Assembly: GCF_008801475.1 (NCBI RefSeq) | Contig: NZ_VZPP01000006.1 | Span: 372,001-436,000 of the forward strand | Reading direction: 5' to 3' | DNA length: 64,000 nt | Origin: Pseudomonas moorei | Lineage (GTDB): Bacteria > Pseudomonadota > Gammaproteobacteria > Pseudomonadales > Pseudomonadaceae | In this document: positions 46,761 to 55,616 of the stretch, in pieces | Numbering within the stretch: position 1 is the stretch's first letter | How the letters are laid out: each line of letters opens with the position of its first letter | Notes under the pieces: generated by a model | Told to the model about the DNA's origin: nothing | The model's input: only the letters and a program-made list of their open reading frames with translations | The model's database searches: none | Position numbers and translations under genes: made by a program

Positions 46761-47239
46761 TCCACCTGGCGTTCGTGAGCCTTGGCAATAAGAAACTGCT
46801 CGATGTTGCTCATTTGCTCATCCCAACCCCGGCTGTCCATGCGGAACGCTTTGAGTCGGCGAGTTTGGGGAATGTGGTCGAATCCCGACTCGGACACCTT
46901 AAGCAACGTGCCCTTGTCCATGTCTTCGAGCTCGAATTTCACCAGGGTGGTGGGTTCCTGGGAGTAATCGAAGCCCGATTCCACGGCGTACGGATGCCAG
47001 CGAAACGAAAACAGTCGCTCCGGCTCGACCCGTTCGACCAACACGTTCCACAACACATGTTCATAACCCGGGTACGTCACTTGCCCCTGGGTCCACTCGC
47101 CGGCGACAAAACGCCTTCCGTCCAGCGCCACGCCAAACCATTTCCCGAACTCCTCGGCATGGGCTATGACGCGCCAGACCTGTGAACGCGGCGCCTTGAG
47201 CAGGATCTTCCTTTCGATGCGATCTGATGCTGGGTTCAT
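46757..47239 (-). CDS. SRPBCC-family protein (AHSA1-like)
   Basis: This 160-residue START/Bet v1-like fold protein starts with RKILLKAPRSQVWRVIAHAEEFGKWFG, the family beta1-helix signature. Its strands include LFSFRWHPYA and LVKFELEDM, and it ends with a long helix, MSNIEQFLIAKAHE. Such AHSA1 proteins have a hydrophobic cavity; most have no known ligand. In many genomes they follow an ArsR repressor, but none is adjacent here. A strong ribosome site, AGGAGGTGA, precedes the ATG at 47239. Confidence 0.88.
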   Translation of the reverse strand: MNPASDRIERKILLKAPRSQVWRVIAHAEEFGKWFGVALDGRRFVAGEWTQGQVTYPGYEHVLWNVLVERVEPERLFSFRWHPYAVESGFDYSQEPTTLVKFELEDMDKGTLLKVSESGFDHIPQTRRLKAFRMDSRGWDEQMSNIEQFLIAKAHERQVE

Positions 47240-47441
47240 AAGTCACCTCCTGTACTGAACAACAGTAGGCCTGTAAGACCACTTGTCCAACCCTAAAGTT
47301 GTGTGGCGATCAACGTTGCCCGAAGTATTCGGCTGTATTCGTGACGATTAGTTCTGCTTTGACGGTGGCGGTTGGTGTCGATCGAACCTGCTAACGTTGA
47401 CCGCCACAACGCAGAATCCAGTCATGCCACCGGGAGGCACC

Positions 47442-47840
47442 ATGAACAAACTGCAGGGAAGCTGCCTATGCAAAACCATCCATTACCAAGTGGACAGCCT
47501 CGACATGCCCATCAGCCACTGTCACTGCCATACCTGCCGCAAGGCGCACGCGGCGGCTTTTGCGTCGACTGCCGGCGTGATGCGCGAGCATTTTCGCTGG
47601 ATCAAGGGCCAGGACCGGCTCAGCAGCTTTGAGTCCTCGCCGGGCAAGTGGCGGCATTTCTGTTCGGTGTGCGGCTCGCATCTGATGGCGGAACGTTTGG
47701 CCCAGCCCCACGTGATCGTTCGTGTCGCCACACTGGATGACGATCCGAAAATGACGCCTCAGGCGCATATCTGGACGTCCCACGACGCGCCTTGGCTTAC
47801 CTGTGACGCGGTCAAGAAACACCCTGAATGGCAGACGTAG
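47442..47840 (+). CDS. GFA-family zinc protein (glutathione-dependent formaldehyde-activating-like)
   Basis: This 132-residue protein has two zinc sites: Cys8 and Cys10 in GSCLCKTIHY, CHCHTCRKAHAAAF, and FCSVCGSHLMAE. This is the CENP-V/GFA pattern. Some members bind glutathione and formaldehyde adducts, but most are uncharacterised, so the substrate is unknown. The ATG at 47442 has GGGAGG five bases upstream; the longer frame from 47397 adds residues before that site. It is divergent from the SRPBCC gene. Confidence 0.85.
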   Translation: MNKLQGSCLCKTIHYQVDSLDMPISHCHCHTCRKAHAAAFASTAGVMREHFRWIKGQDRLSSFESSPGKWRHFCSVCGSHLMAERLAQPHVIVRVATLDDDPKMTPQAHIWTSHDAPWLTCDAVKKHPEWQT

Positions 47841-47904
47841 AGGGCCGAAGATTGCGCTGCGCTAAACTGCACCGCTCTTTTCCCTGTCACAGCGAGCTTC
47901 TGAC

Positions 47905-48306
47905 ATGCCTCCACGCTTTCTTCTGGCGTTGACACCCTTGATGTTGACCACCCTGGCCCATGCCGTGGACTGCGACAACGCGGCCGACCAGACGACGATG
48001 AACCAGTGCGCGGCGCAACAGCACGCGGCGGCTGACAAGGAGTTGAATGCGCTCTATCAGCAAATCACCACACGACTGAAGGCCAATCCCGACAGCAAGA
48101 AACTGTTGGTGAGCGCACAGCGTTCGTGGATTGCGTTTCGGGATGCCGAGTGCAAGTTTTCGGCGTCAGGGGTGGAAGGCGGGAGTGTCTATCCGCTGGT
48201 CTACGGCAATTGCATTACAGCGTTGACCAAGGCGCGGGTCGAGACGTTCAAGACTTATCTGAAGTGTCAGGAAGGTGATTTGAGCTGCCCGGTGCCGGGG
48301 GTTTGA
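47905..48306 (+). CDS. Secreted DUF1311/LprI-like protein
   Basis: This 133-residue exported protein has a signal peptide (MPPRFLLALTPLMLTTLAHA). The DUF1311 core is CDNAADQTTMNQCAAQQHAA, then LLVSAQRSWIAFRDAECKF and YGNCITALTKAR. Conserved cysteines suggest disulfides in the periplasm. LprI of Mycobacterium inhibits lysozyme and shares this domain, but the function in Pseudomonas is not known. It has its own short leader after the GFA gene. Confidence 0.82.
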   Translation: MPPRFLLALTPLMLTTLAHAVDCDNAADQTTMNQCAAQQHAAADKELNALYQQITTRLKANPDSKKLLVSAQRSWIAFRDAECKFSASGVEGGSVYPLVYGNCITALTKARVETFKTYLKCQEGDLSCPVPGV

Positions 48307-48329
48307 TTGTGTGCTGGTTTTGAAGGCCT

Positions 48330-48425
48330 CTTCGCTGGCAAGCCAGCTCCTTGGGGGATTTCGAAGGCACACAAATGTTGTGCACTGCCAAAAAAACCCT
48401 TGGAGCCGGATTGCCGGCGAAGGCG
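48330..48425. repeat. REP pair
   Basis: cttcgctggcaagccagctc (48330-48349) and ggagccggattgccggcgaa (48402-48421) are inverted REPs. They occupy the convergent gap between the LprI-like gene and the QHNDH beta gene. Confidence 0.65.
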
Positions 48426-48443
48426 TCAGCTCAGGCGCCGCGA

Positions 48444-49562
48444 TTACCGCACAAACACCTGCGCCGTGGTAATCGCCATGTCCCCGCCCGGCATCTTGAT
48501 GCTGCCGATCTGCTTCAGGCTGTCAGCATCGAAGATCGCCACATCGTTGAAGGTCCCGGCCAGGTAGATCTTGCTGCCATCCTTATTGAAGGAAATGCAG
48601 TAGTAGGAATGATCCAGGGTGGCGGACTGGAGCAGTTTCTTCTGCTTGATGTCGTACTTGGCCAGGCGATTGAGCACGCCAAACATCAGGTTCGGGTCCT
48701 TGGGCGAGCGCATGCCACTGAAGTAGATTTCCGTCAGGGGACCGAAGTCGGTGGTTTCGGTCTTGCCGGTTTTCAGGTCGATGCTGAACAGGCCATACAG
48801 GTATTCGGCGGTGGCCGGGTCCTGTTTCTTGTCCTTGAATTTCGCGGCGGTATAGAGCAGCGAGAAGTCATGGCGATAGGTCTGCTGGTTCCACACGTAC
48901 AGCACGTCCGGGGCGCTGTAGTTCGGGCGCTTCCAGTGGCGGCTCGGGATCAGCACGTCGAATTTGCCGGTCTGCACGTTGACCTTGTAGACATCCGCCC
49001 CCGCCACGTACAGCGTGCCGTCGTCACCGCTCTGCATGATGGTCAGCTGTCGCGGTGCCGGGAAGCTGCGCACGGGCTTGGCGTCCATGCCGGCGTCAGT
49101 CTTGTACACATCGAGCCGTGGCTGCTGCACTTCGTAGCGGTCGTTGAGCATCAGCGTCGGGTTGGCGACGGTGAACAGTTCCTTGCCGTTGTGGCTGAGG
49201 GTAAAGGCGAACATCGACCGCGCTTTCTCCCCCGGCTTCTGGGTGATGCTGGCGTGGAACACCTGCTTGCAGCTGTCCAGTTCGACGCCGTAGACATCGG
49301 CATAGTGGTTGTTCAGCACATAGGCGGTCTTGCGGTCCGGCGACAGTTGCACGGTGCCGGGACCAAAGGCGTCGGGCATCTTGCAGGTCTTGTACAGGCT
49401 GTCGGTGGCCAGGTCGATCACGTTCAGGTTGTTCGGGTAATTGGTGGTCAACATGTACTCGTGACCGTCTTGCAGTGCGGTGTTTTCATCGGCCATCACG
49501 TTGAGCGAACAGGTGCTCAGGAGGGCGAAAGCGGCCAGGCCGCAGGCGTTGATGCTGTGCAT
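48444..49562 (-). CDS. qhpB: Quinohemoprotein amine dehydrogenase beta subunit
   Basis: This is the 372-residue periplasmic beta subunit (also called PeaB/QhnDH beta). It starts with a signal peptide (ACGLAAFALLSTCSLNVMA) and forms a seven-bladed propeller, with repeats such as NYPNNLNVIDLATDSLY and GTVQLSPDRKTAYVLNNH. In the solved P. putida enzyme this subunit helps form the active-site cavity with gamma. It is last in the alpha-maturase-gamma-beta operon, 24 bases after gamma, with AAGGAT before the ATG. Confidence 0.92.
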   Translation of the reverse strand: MHSINACGLAAFALLSTCSLNVMADENTALQDGHEYMLTTNYPNNLNVIDLATDSLYKTCKMPDAFGPGTVQLSPDRKTAYVLNNHYADVYGVELDSCKQVFHASITQKPGEKARSMFAFTLSHNGKELFTVANPTLMLNDRYEVQQPRLDVYKTDAGMDAKPVRSFPAPRQLTIMQSGDDGTLYVAGADVYKVNVQTGKFDVLIPSRHWKRPNYSAPDVLYVWNQQTYRHDFSLLYTAAKFKDKKQDPATAEYLYGLFSIDLKTGKTETTDFGPLTEIYFSGMRSPKDPNLMFGVLNRLAKYDIKQKKLLQSATLDHSYYCISFNKDGSKIYLAGTFNDVAIFDADSLKQIGSIKMPGGDMAITTAQVFVR

Positions 49563-49586
49563 GCTGGAATCCTTCTTCTTATCTGA

Positions 49587-49910
49587 TCACTTGTCTTTGG
49601 GGAAGACAGTGCCGAGGTTGCGCCAGTTTTCGTTGGACGCTTGGGCATCCTTGTTCCAGTCTGGATAGGTGCTCATCATGTCGGGCACCTGGGCCGGCCA
49701 CCAGCACGGATCGGAGCAGCCATACAGGTCAGCCTCCATCGGCTGGCACAGCGACGACACACCGCCAAACGCATCAATCTCCCAACCCGGGTCGGTGGTC
49801 GAGGCGCAGCCCGCCACGGAGCTCATCGCCACCACTTCTTCGATGCGGTTTTCGTCCGCGGCCTGATCCAGCTTCAACGCTTTGTTATTGATTGCCTTGA
49901 GATGTTTCAT
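49587..49910 (-). CDS. qhpC: QHNDH gamma subunit precursor (CTQ-bearing)
   Basis: This 107-residue catalytic subunit is a 28-residue leader ([20 protein letters not shown] to VVA) plus a 79-residue mature chain beginning MSSVAGC. In mature numbering Cys7-Glu16, Cys27-Asp33 and Cys41-Asp49 are all present for three thioether bonds. Cys37 with Trp43 is present for the cysteine tryptophylquinone cofactor. The leader has no Sec signal and is removed by QhpE. The ATG lies one base after the maturase stop, so the two are translated together. Confidence 0.95.
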   Translation of the reverse strand: MKHLKAINNKALKLDQAADENRIEEVVAMSSVAGCASTTDPGWEIDAFGGVSSLCQPMEADLYGCSDPCWWPAQVPDMMSTYPDWNKDAQASNENWRNLGTVFPKDK

Positions 49911-49911
49911 A

Positions 49912-51342
49912 TCAGTGAGCCTTGCGCGGAGTGATGTAGCTGCTGATGAACGCAGGGTTGTGAGCCATGATCCGGGTGTAGACCTCGATGCCGAAGTCGA
50001 CCCAGTCACGCATCAGTTCGCAGTAGTGATAGGTCGGATGGGTCGGGTCGCCGTAGCGGGCGTAGCTTTCGTGGTAGCAACCGCCGGAGCACAGGTTGCG
50101 GATCTGGCAGTCTTCGCAGCCGGTGTTGGTACGGTCGAGGCGCTGGGACAGGAAGTCGTTCAGCTCAACCTGTTTTACGCCGCTGTGCACATTGCCGAAG
50201 GTTGGCAGGCTAGAACCGGTAAAGCGGTGGCACAGGTTCAATTCACCCTTGTGATCGACCGCCAGCATCTTCAGGCCCGCGCCGCAGGGCAGGGCTTTTT
50301 TGTGGCCTTCGTGGATGTCGGTGATCAACTGATGCAGGTTGGAGAAGCCGATGTTGCGGTGCTCCAGCGCCGCTTCCAGGTAACGTCGACCGAGCTTCTT
50401 CATGTTGGCGAAGACTTCGATCAGTTCATCGCTGGTCAGGTTGAACGTACTGATGTCGCCTGAGGTGACCGGGGCAAAACCGACTTCGGCAAACCCCAGT
50501 TCGTTGAACAGGTGATCCCAGATCGTTTCGACGTCGGTGACGCCGGTGGTCAGGGTCACCCGCGCGCCGACCGGACGACTGTTGTAGCGCGACAACAGCA
50601 TTTCAGCCTTGCGCCGCACCACGTCGTAGGTGCCCTGCCCGCCCACGGTGATGCGGTTGCGGTCGTGCACGGTTTTCGGCCCGTCGATACTTACCGAAAG
50701 CCCGAAACGGTGGGCGTTGAGGTAGTCCACGGTTTCTTCGGTGAGCAGCGTAGCGTTGGTGGTCATCACGAACTCGACGAACTTGCCGGCTTCGCGAAAA
50801 CGCTTTTCACAGTAATCGACCATGTACTCGATCAGCTTGCGATTGCTCAGCGGCTCTCCGCCGAAGAACACCACAGTGAAACGCTCTTCATCCGGGGATT
50901 CGCGCAGCAGCATCTCCACCGAAGCGATGGCCGTCTCGACGTCCATTTTCTTGCCGGCCGAAGGCTTGTCGAGGTCTTCCTTGTAGCAGTAGGTGCAGCT
51001 CAGGTTGCAGCCGGTGTTGACGTTGAGCACCACGGTGTTGATCGCCGTGCGTTCGACCCGCTTGGTGGCGATGTCCGGGGTCAGCGGCGAACCGTCGCTG
51101 ACCAGTTCCAGGGCCATCAGCTCGCGCAGGGTTTCAGTGACTTCTTCACCGTTGAAACGCGCGGACAGCCGCTGGATCAGGTCGTCCGACGAGCAGCCGG
51201 GACCGCGCAAGGTATCGATGATGGTGCCCGTCAGTTCATCGCTGGCGAACAGCGAACTGCTGGGGATATGGAACAGCATGCGGTCGGCATCAACGTGCAC
51301 TTCGTGCAGGTTGCGTTCGACCAGATTCAAGATAGCGCCCAT
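49912..51342 (-). CDS. qhpD: Radical SAM thioether maturase for QHNDH gamma
   Basis: This radical SAM/SPASM enzyme forms the Cys-to-Asp/Glu thioethers in the gamma peptide. The 476-residue protein has the CxxxCxxC motif Cys112, Cys116, Cys119 ([10 protein letters not shown]). A C-terminal SPASM region with auxiliary clusters has CHRFTG and [19 protein letters not shown] is the SAM-contact motif. The ATG at 51342 has AGGAGG six bases upstream. It lies between alpha and gamma, the usual order. Confidence 0.95.
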   Translation of the reverse strand: MGAILNLVERNLHEVHVDADRMLFHIPSSSLFASDELTGTIIDTLRGPGCSSDDLIQRLSARFNGEEVTETLRELMALELVSDGSPLTPDIATKRVERTAINTVVLNVNTGCNLSCTYCYKEDLDKPSAGKKMDVETAIASVEMLLRESPDEERFTVVFFGGEPLSNRKLIEYMVDYCEKRFREAGKFVEFVMTTNATLLTEETVDYLNAHRFGLSVSIDGPKTVHDRNRITVGGQGTYDVVRRKAEMLLSRYNSRPVGARVTLTTGVTDVETIWDHLFNELGFAEVGFAPVTSGDISTFNLTSDELIEVFANMKKLGRRYLEAALEHRNIGFSNLHQLITDIHEGHKKALPCGAGLKMLAVDHKGELNLCHRFTGSSLPTFGNVHSGVKQVELNDFLSQRLDRTNTGCEDCQIRNLCSGGCYHESYARYGDPTHPTYHYCELMRDWVDFGIEVYTRIMAHNPAFISSYITPRKAH

Positions 51343-51437
51343 TGCAAACCTCCTGTGCAAGCCCCGTTATGCGGGGCTTGCGGTCATTCCGAAAAGTGTC
51401 TGAAGCCTTTGCCTGCAGCCAGGCTCACGTTTCAACC

Positions 51438-53018
51438 TCACGGAATGGGTGGATTGTTCCAGCGTTGCACGGTCACGATCATGTGGCCTTCGCCGGTCAG
51501 GGATTTCCCTGCGTCGTCGACGGCGGCGATCACCTTGAGGTTGCCGGCATTGTTGGTGGACATCTTGCGCGCCGGGTTCGGTCCGGCATCGCCCGGTGTG
51601 AACACGCCCGCGTCAGCCTGCATGGTACCGGCGAACTTGACGTCTTCGTCTTCCTTGGCGCGCTCGTCGAAGGCCTCGACCTTCCACTGCGCCGGGAACA
51701 CGCCGATGCGATACGGCTTGCCATCGGCCCCCTTGCCCCAGGCTTCCGCGTCGAAACGGCCCTGGACTTTCGGCGTGGAACCGCCGCCTTCGCCGATCCG
51801 CGCCACCGAGAACTCAGGCACGACTTTGACTTCGGCGATCTGGCTGTACACCGACAGGCTCGGGCCTTTCAGCGTACCGACGGAGACTGCGCGCAGACCC
51901 GGCTGGGCATTGGCGGCGGCCTTGAGTTTGACCTTGATTTGCTGCGGGCTCTGCTCGACGATTTCGAGCACTTCCACGCCTTTGCCGAAATTCGGCTTGC
52001 CACTCAGACCGCTGCCGATCAGGGTGACTTCGCTTTCGCTGCCGGCCTTCAGGTAACCCGGCTGAACCGCCAGCAAACGGGCGGAACCCTGTTTGGCGGC
52101 GACGAAGTCCAGGCCACGCTCATCGTGCTCGGCCTCGAACATCCGGCCCTGCATCGCATTGCCCTGGGCGGCGAACACCTGGCGCATGGTCACGCCGTCG
52201 ATGGTGACGTTGCCGCGCCATTCGTAGCCGGTGTAGAGGATCGCGCTGCCGTCGCCATTGAATGGGGAACCGTCGGCGTATTGACCTTTGACGCTGACCT
52301 TGAAGGTGTCGCTGCCGTCAGCGCTGACGCTCATCACACCCGCCAGTTCACCCTTGCCCGGCAAGTGGCCGCTGAAGCTCCAGTCGCCTACCAATGCGTC
52401 GGACTTCGGCGCCACGCTCTGCCATTTCTTCCAGGCCGGGTTGTCCAGCGGATAGCGCTTGGCCAACAGCGGCACCATGTCTTTTCGAGCGATATCGAAC
52501 CAGTCGCGATCGCGGGCCAGGGCCTGGTACTCCAGGGACGGCCACTGACCGAGGTGGAAATTCACCAGGCGCTCCCACTCCTGAGCCGGACGCCGTTGCA
52601 GGGCCACCCGCGCACCGGAGTGGCAGCGACCGCACATCTGGCTGGTCTGCTCGTCGAACTTTTCGACGGTGTTGAGCCGGCGTTCCAGCGCATAGCGCAC
52701 GCCGTCGGTCTCGCTGGGCGCCAGGCCTTGGGTGTCGGCCAGGTACTTGACCAGCGTCCGACGGTCTTCATCGCTGATCTGCAAACCGTGCATGGTCTGC
52801 ATTCGGGCGATGCTCATCAACCAGCCTTCCGGCGTTTTGCGCTGGTGGCTGATGCGGCTCAGGGCGTTATCGGCTTCGGGGGTATGACAGCCCTGACAGG
52901 TTTCCTTGAGGATGGTCTGGGCGTCGCGGGCTGCCAGGCTGTGAGGCGAATGCAGCGCTATACAAGCGGCTACGGCCAGCAGGCTGGCGCTCATGCCTGA
53001 TCGGAGTTTTCTCTTCAT
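51438..53018 (-). CDS. qhpA: Quinohemoprotein amine dehydrogenase alpha subunit (di-heme)
   Basis: This 526-residue periplasmic subunit has a signal peptide ending near SLAARD. Two c-type heme motifs are CQGCH (41-45) and CGRCH (129-133). Beta-rich domains follow. It passes electrons from the CTQ of gamma to a soluble carrier such as azurin or cytochrome c. The ATG at 53018 has GAGG eight bases upstream. It leads the operon alpha-qhpD-gamma-beta. The enzyme oxidises primary amines such as phenylethylamine or butylamine to aldehydes. Confidence 0.94.
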   Translation of the reverse strand: MKRKLRSGMSASLLAVAACIALHSPHSLAARDAQTILKETCQGCHTPEADNALSRISHQRKTPEGWLMSIARMQTMHGLQISDEDRRTLVKYLADTQGLAPSETDGVRYALERRLNTVEKFDEQTSQMCGRCHSGARVALQRRPAQEWERLVNFHLGQWPSLEYQALARDRDWFDIARKDMVPLLAKRYPLDNPAWKKWQSVAPKSDALVGDWSFSGHLPGKGELAGVMSVSADGSDTFKVSVKGQYADGSPFNGDGSAILYTGYEWRGNVTIDGVTMRQVFAAQGNAMQGRMFEAEHDERGLDFVAAKQGSARLLAVQPGYLKAGSESEVTLIGSGLSGKPNFGKGVEVLEIVEQSPQQIKVKLKAAANAQPGLRAVSVGTLKGPSLSVYSQIAEVKVVPEFSVARIGEGGGSTPKVQGRFDAEAWGKGADGKPYRIGVFPAQWKVEAFDERAKEDEDVKFAGTMQADAGVFTPGDAGPNPARKMSTNNAGNLKVIAAVDDAGKSLTGEGHMIVTVQRWNNPPIP

Positions 53019-53131
53019 CAACGTCGAACCTCGCACGGTGCTTTCTTATTTTTGTGGCTTATCGTTTTTTGGGTTTCTGCCGCCGGCGGCAAGCCGCTGA
53101 CGGAGGCAGTAGAAACGTCTGCGATGAGCAA

Positions 53132-53147
53132 TACACGGAGCGTGCCA
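53132..53147 (-). promoter_or_regulatory. Weak sigma-54 promoter candidate for qhpA
   Basis: On the minus strand TGGCACG is followed by ctcc and GTGTA. The -24 is perfect but the -12 has GT instead of GC. Position about 115 bases before the alpha ATG and a matching upstream element give it some support. Confidence 0.3.
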
Positions 53148-53242
53148 GCTTGTTAAAACCTCGTTGAATCAATGGTTTGCCAACATCGTCGGGCGTTTCT
53201 CCCAGGATACCGACCCGGCAACACGTTTAATTTCGCGACAAC

Positions 53243-53259
53243 TGTTTCACTCTGAGACG
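53243..53259. promoter_or_regulatory. Putative activator site upstream of qhpA
   Basis: TGTTTCA-ctc-TGAGACG is an imperfect inverted repeat about 96-112 bases upstream of the candidate -24. It resembles the TGTCTCA element before the aldehyde dehydrogenase gene. Confidence 0.4.
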
Positions 53260-53310
53260 AGCATAGGTGAGCCACGTCGATGGGCGATGACCAATGATCG
53301 TTTGGGCAGG

Positions 53311-53403
53311 GACGATGTGGTTATCCAGGCGGCTCGCGTTATCGTTGCCGACCTTCGCTACGATGCGGCGACCCGACAAGCCAGCGCCTATGCACAGAGA
53401 TCA
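53311..53403 (+). repeat. Dispersed ~90-bp repeat, copy 1
   Basis: The core gcggcgacccgacaagccag and flanking gttatccag, atcgttg and agatca are shared with 55372-55455 in the same orientation. It appears to be a composite intergenic element related to REPs. Confidence 0.7.
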
Positions 53404-53410
53404 CACCAAA

Positions 53411-53493
53411 CCTGTGGGAGCGGGCTTGCCCGCGAAGACGGCAGCACTTCCGCCATGAATGTGGCTGACGTACCGCTTTCGCGAGCAGGCTCG
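53411..53493. repeat. REP pair
   Basis: The left arm cctgtgggagcgggcttgcc and right arm gctttcgcgagcaggctcg lie in inverted orientation, upstream of the phosphatase gene. Confidence 0.6.
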
Positions 53494-53595
53494 TCTTCAC
53501 CTTTGAACGGTGAGTCGTCACCCATCTGTCACAATCCCTTGCTAGCGTCCGGCCGAAACATGTAGAAACAACTCGACCAGGCCAGGGGATTCGAT

Positions 53596-55296
53596 ATGAG
53601 CGACGAAACAGACGGTATAAACCCATCCTCAGCCGAATCCGACCACCCCATCGACACCAGTCGCCGCCGTTTTCTCGGTGGCGTCGCGGTACTCGGCGCC
53701 GGCGCAGCCCTCACTGCTTACGGCAATCAGGACAATGCGCCAGGCGAGACGCCTGATCGTCCGCTATCGGCCGAAGAACTCGACAAAGCCCTGCACGACC
53801 AGGTGAAAACCGTGGTGGTGATCTACGCCGAAAACCGCAGTTTCAATAACCTCTTTGGCGATTTTCCCGGGGTCGAGAAACCGCTATCAGCGCTCCAGCC
53901 TGCCGATTATCAGCAGCGCGACCGCGATGGCAGCCTGTTGCAAACCTTGCCGCCGGTGTGGGGCGGTGTCTTGCAGATCGGTCCGCAAACCCTCGATGGC
54001 GTGACTTATCCCAACGCCGTCCAGTTTCAGGAAAACCTGCCCAACGCGCCCTTCGCCCTCAAAGGCCCGAACGCGGAAGACTTGCCGTTCGGTCTGGTGA
54101 CCCGCGATCTGTGGCACGTGTTCTACCAGAACCAGATGCAGATCAACGGCGGCAAGAACGACGGCTTTGTCGCCTGGGCCGATTCCGGAGGCTTGACCAT
54201 GGGCCACTATGCCCAGAGCCAATATTCCCTGCGCCTATGGGACATTGCCCGGGATTTCGTGCTCTGCGACAACTTCTTCCAGGGCGCCTTCGGTGGTTCA
54301 TTTCTTAACCACCAATACCTGATCAGCGCCACCGCACCGTTTTATCCGGACGCGGCCAATTCGGTTGCCAAATCACAAATTGCCGTGCTGCAAAGCAACG
54401 ATCCGGCTGACCCACGCCTCAAACCGCTGGAGTCCTCGCCGGCCAGCGCCATGACCGGTCCGCCGCAGTTCGGCCCCAGCGCGCTGACGCCCGATGGTTA
54501 CGGGGTCAATACCCTCGCCCCGCCCTACTGGCCGACGTGGATCCGCGACCCGGACCATCCGGACTACTCCAAACCTGATCTGCCGAACGTCCTGGTTCCG
54601 CAGACCCACGAGCACATCGGCGACAAGCTGTCGAAGAAGAACATCGATTGGGCCTGGTACGCGGGGGCCTGGCAGGCGACGCTGGAGCAGTACAAGGATT
54701 CGGGAGGCATTCCGAAAATCCCGAACTTTCAGTACCACCACCAGCCGTTCAACTATTTCAAACGCCAGGGCCCGGAAAACCCGGAGGAACGTAAAAAGCG
54801 CCTGCGCGATGGCGGTCTGGGGGACGAATCCAGCACGAACAAGTTCTTTGCCGACGCCGAGGCGGGCAAGCTGCCGGCGGTGACTTTCTACAAACCCCAA
54901 GGCAACCTGAACATGCACGCCGGTTATGCCGACGTGGCGTCGGGTGACCGACATATCGTTCGCGCGCTTAAAGTGCTGCAACAAAGCCCACAGTGGAAAA
55001 ACATGGTGGTTGTGGTGACCATCGATGAGAACGGTGGCTGGTGGGACCACGTCGCCCCACCCAAGGGGGATCGCTGGGGCCCGGGCTCGCGGGTGCCTGC
55101 CCTGGTGGTTTCGCCGTTTTCACGCAAAGGCGCGGTCGATCACACGGTGTATGACACCGCGTCGATCCTGCGGCTGATTACCCGGGTGTTCCAATTGGAA
55201 AAACTCGAGGGTCTGAAGCAGCGCGATGAAGCGATGATCGCCCGAGGCCAGGCGCCGATGGGCGACCTGACCAACGCCTTGCAGTTTCCGGTCTGA
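53596..55296 (+). CDS. AcpA-type acid phosphatase / phospholipase C family, Tat-exported
   Basis: This 566-residue protein has a twin-arginine signal, SRRRFLGGVAVLGAGAALTA (residues 22-41). It belongs to the phosphoesterase family of AcpA and non-specific phospholipase C. Metal and catalytic residues lie in VVIYAENRSFNNLFG (Glu-Asn), VTFYKP and VVVTIDENGGWWDHVAPP. It would hydrolyse phosphomonoesters or phospholipids in the periplasm. AGGGG lies before the ATG at 53596. It sits between the amine dehydrogenase alpha gene and the aldehyde dehydrogenase with no known link to amine oxidation. Confidence 0.88.
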   Translation: MSDETDGINPSSAESDHPIDTSRRRFLGGVAVLGAGAALTAYGNQDNAPGETPDRPLSAEELDKALHDQVKTVVVIYAENRSFNNLFGDFPGVEKPLSALQPADYQQRDRDGSLLQTLPPVWGGVLQIGPQTLDGVTYPNAVQFQENLPNAPFALKGPNAEDLPFGLVTRDLWHVFYQNQMQINGGKNDGFVAWADSGGLTMGHYAQSQYSLRLWDIARDFVLCDNFFQGAFGGSFLNHQYLISATAPFYPDAANSVAKSQIAVLQSNDPADPRLKPLESSPASAMTGPPQFGPSALTPDGYGVNTLAPPYWPTWIRDPDHPDYSKPDLPNVLVPQTHEHIGDKLSKKNIDWAWYAGAWQATLEQYKDSGGIPKIPNFQYHHQPFNYFKRQGPENPEERKKRLRDGGLGDESSTNKFFADAEAGKLPAVTFYKPQGNLNMHAGYADVASGDRHIVRALKVLQQSPQWKNMVVVVTIDENGGWWDHVAPPKGDRWGPGSRVPALVVSPFSRKGAVDHTVYDTASILRLITRVFQLEKLEGLKQRDEAMIARGQAPMGDLTNALQFPV

Positions 55297-55371
55297 ATAA
55301 ACCTTAAAAAAGGTTCTTCACGTAATCCCGGGGAAAAGAAGGAGCCAGGTTGCCGACGATGATTGCAGGAG

Positions 55372-55455
55372 CGACGTAGTTATCCAGACGGTATGCGTCA
55401 TCGTTGACGACCTTCGCTGCGATGCGGCGACCCGACAAGCCAGCTTCTACAGATC
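55372..55455 (+). repeat. Dispersed ~90-bp repeat, copy 2
   Basis: This is the second copy of the element at 53311-53403, with the same 20-base core gcggcgacccgacaagccag. It has small indels: one short deletion near the left end and one near the right. The two copies flank the phosphatase gene as direct repeats. Confidence 0.7.
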
Positions 55456-55469
55456 AGCGGGCGTCATGC

Positions 55470-55500
55470 TTGTCTCATTTAGCGTCTCAAGTTGCGACAA
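55470..55500. promoter_or_regulatory. Putative activator sites upstream of aldehyde dehydrogenase
   Basis: TGTCTCA at 55471-55477 and CGTCTCA at 55483-55489 lie in direct repeat, bracketed by TTGTC (55470-55474) and GACAA (55496-55500). They are 76-94 bases upstream of the -24 element, a usual distance for a sigma-54 enhancer. Confidence 0.45.
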
Positions 55501-55564
55501 ATCCGCCTCCTCCAGCGCCCCTCCCTCCGCACCGAACCCGGCTAAATACGGCCTTTGGGTAAAC

Positions 55565-55579
55565 TGGCACAACCGTTGC
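55565..55579 (+). promoter_or_regulatory. Sigma-54 (-24/-12) promoter
   Basis: TGGCAC-aaccg-TTGC matches the consensus, with GG and GC separated by exactly ten bases. It lies 38 bases before the aldehyde dehydrogenase ATG. Transcription should start near 55591. Confidence 0.8.
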
Positions 55580-55616
55580 GAAAGACCTCGGCACACGAAC
55601 AAGACGAGGTTTCAAC

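Larger units (their letters stand above)
53019..53595. other. Divergent QHNDH alpha / phosphatase control region
   Basis: This 577-base gap holds a weak -24/-12 element and a TGTTTCA inverted repeat for the alpha operon. It also holds a dispersed repeat copy (53311-53403) and a REP pair at about 53411-53493. No credible gene was found in it; a plus-strand frame at 53164-53565 runs through the repeats. Confidence 0.6.
55297..55616. other. Gap before the aldehyde dehydrogenase gene
   Basis: This 320-base gap holds repeat copy 2, the TGTCTCA elements and the sigma-54 promoter described separately. No terminator for the phosphatase gene was recognised. Confidence 0.6.

Noticed and set aside
51342..53000. 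552-codon plus-strand frame opposite qhpA
   Set aside because: Shadow frame; qhpA has signal peptide and two heme motifs.
53526..53545. Possible Pho box (ctgtcac) before the phosphatase gene
   Set aside because: Only one half-repeat fits; the second CTGTCA-like half is missing.
53164..53565. 133-codon frame in the qhpA-phosphatase gap
   Set aside because: It runs through a dispersed repeat and a REP pair and has no protein-like features.
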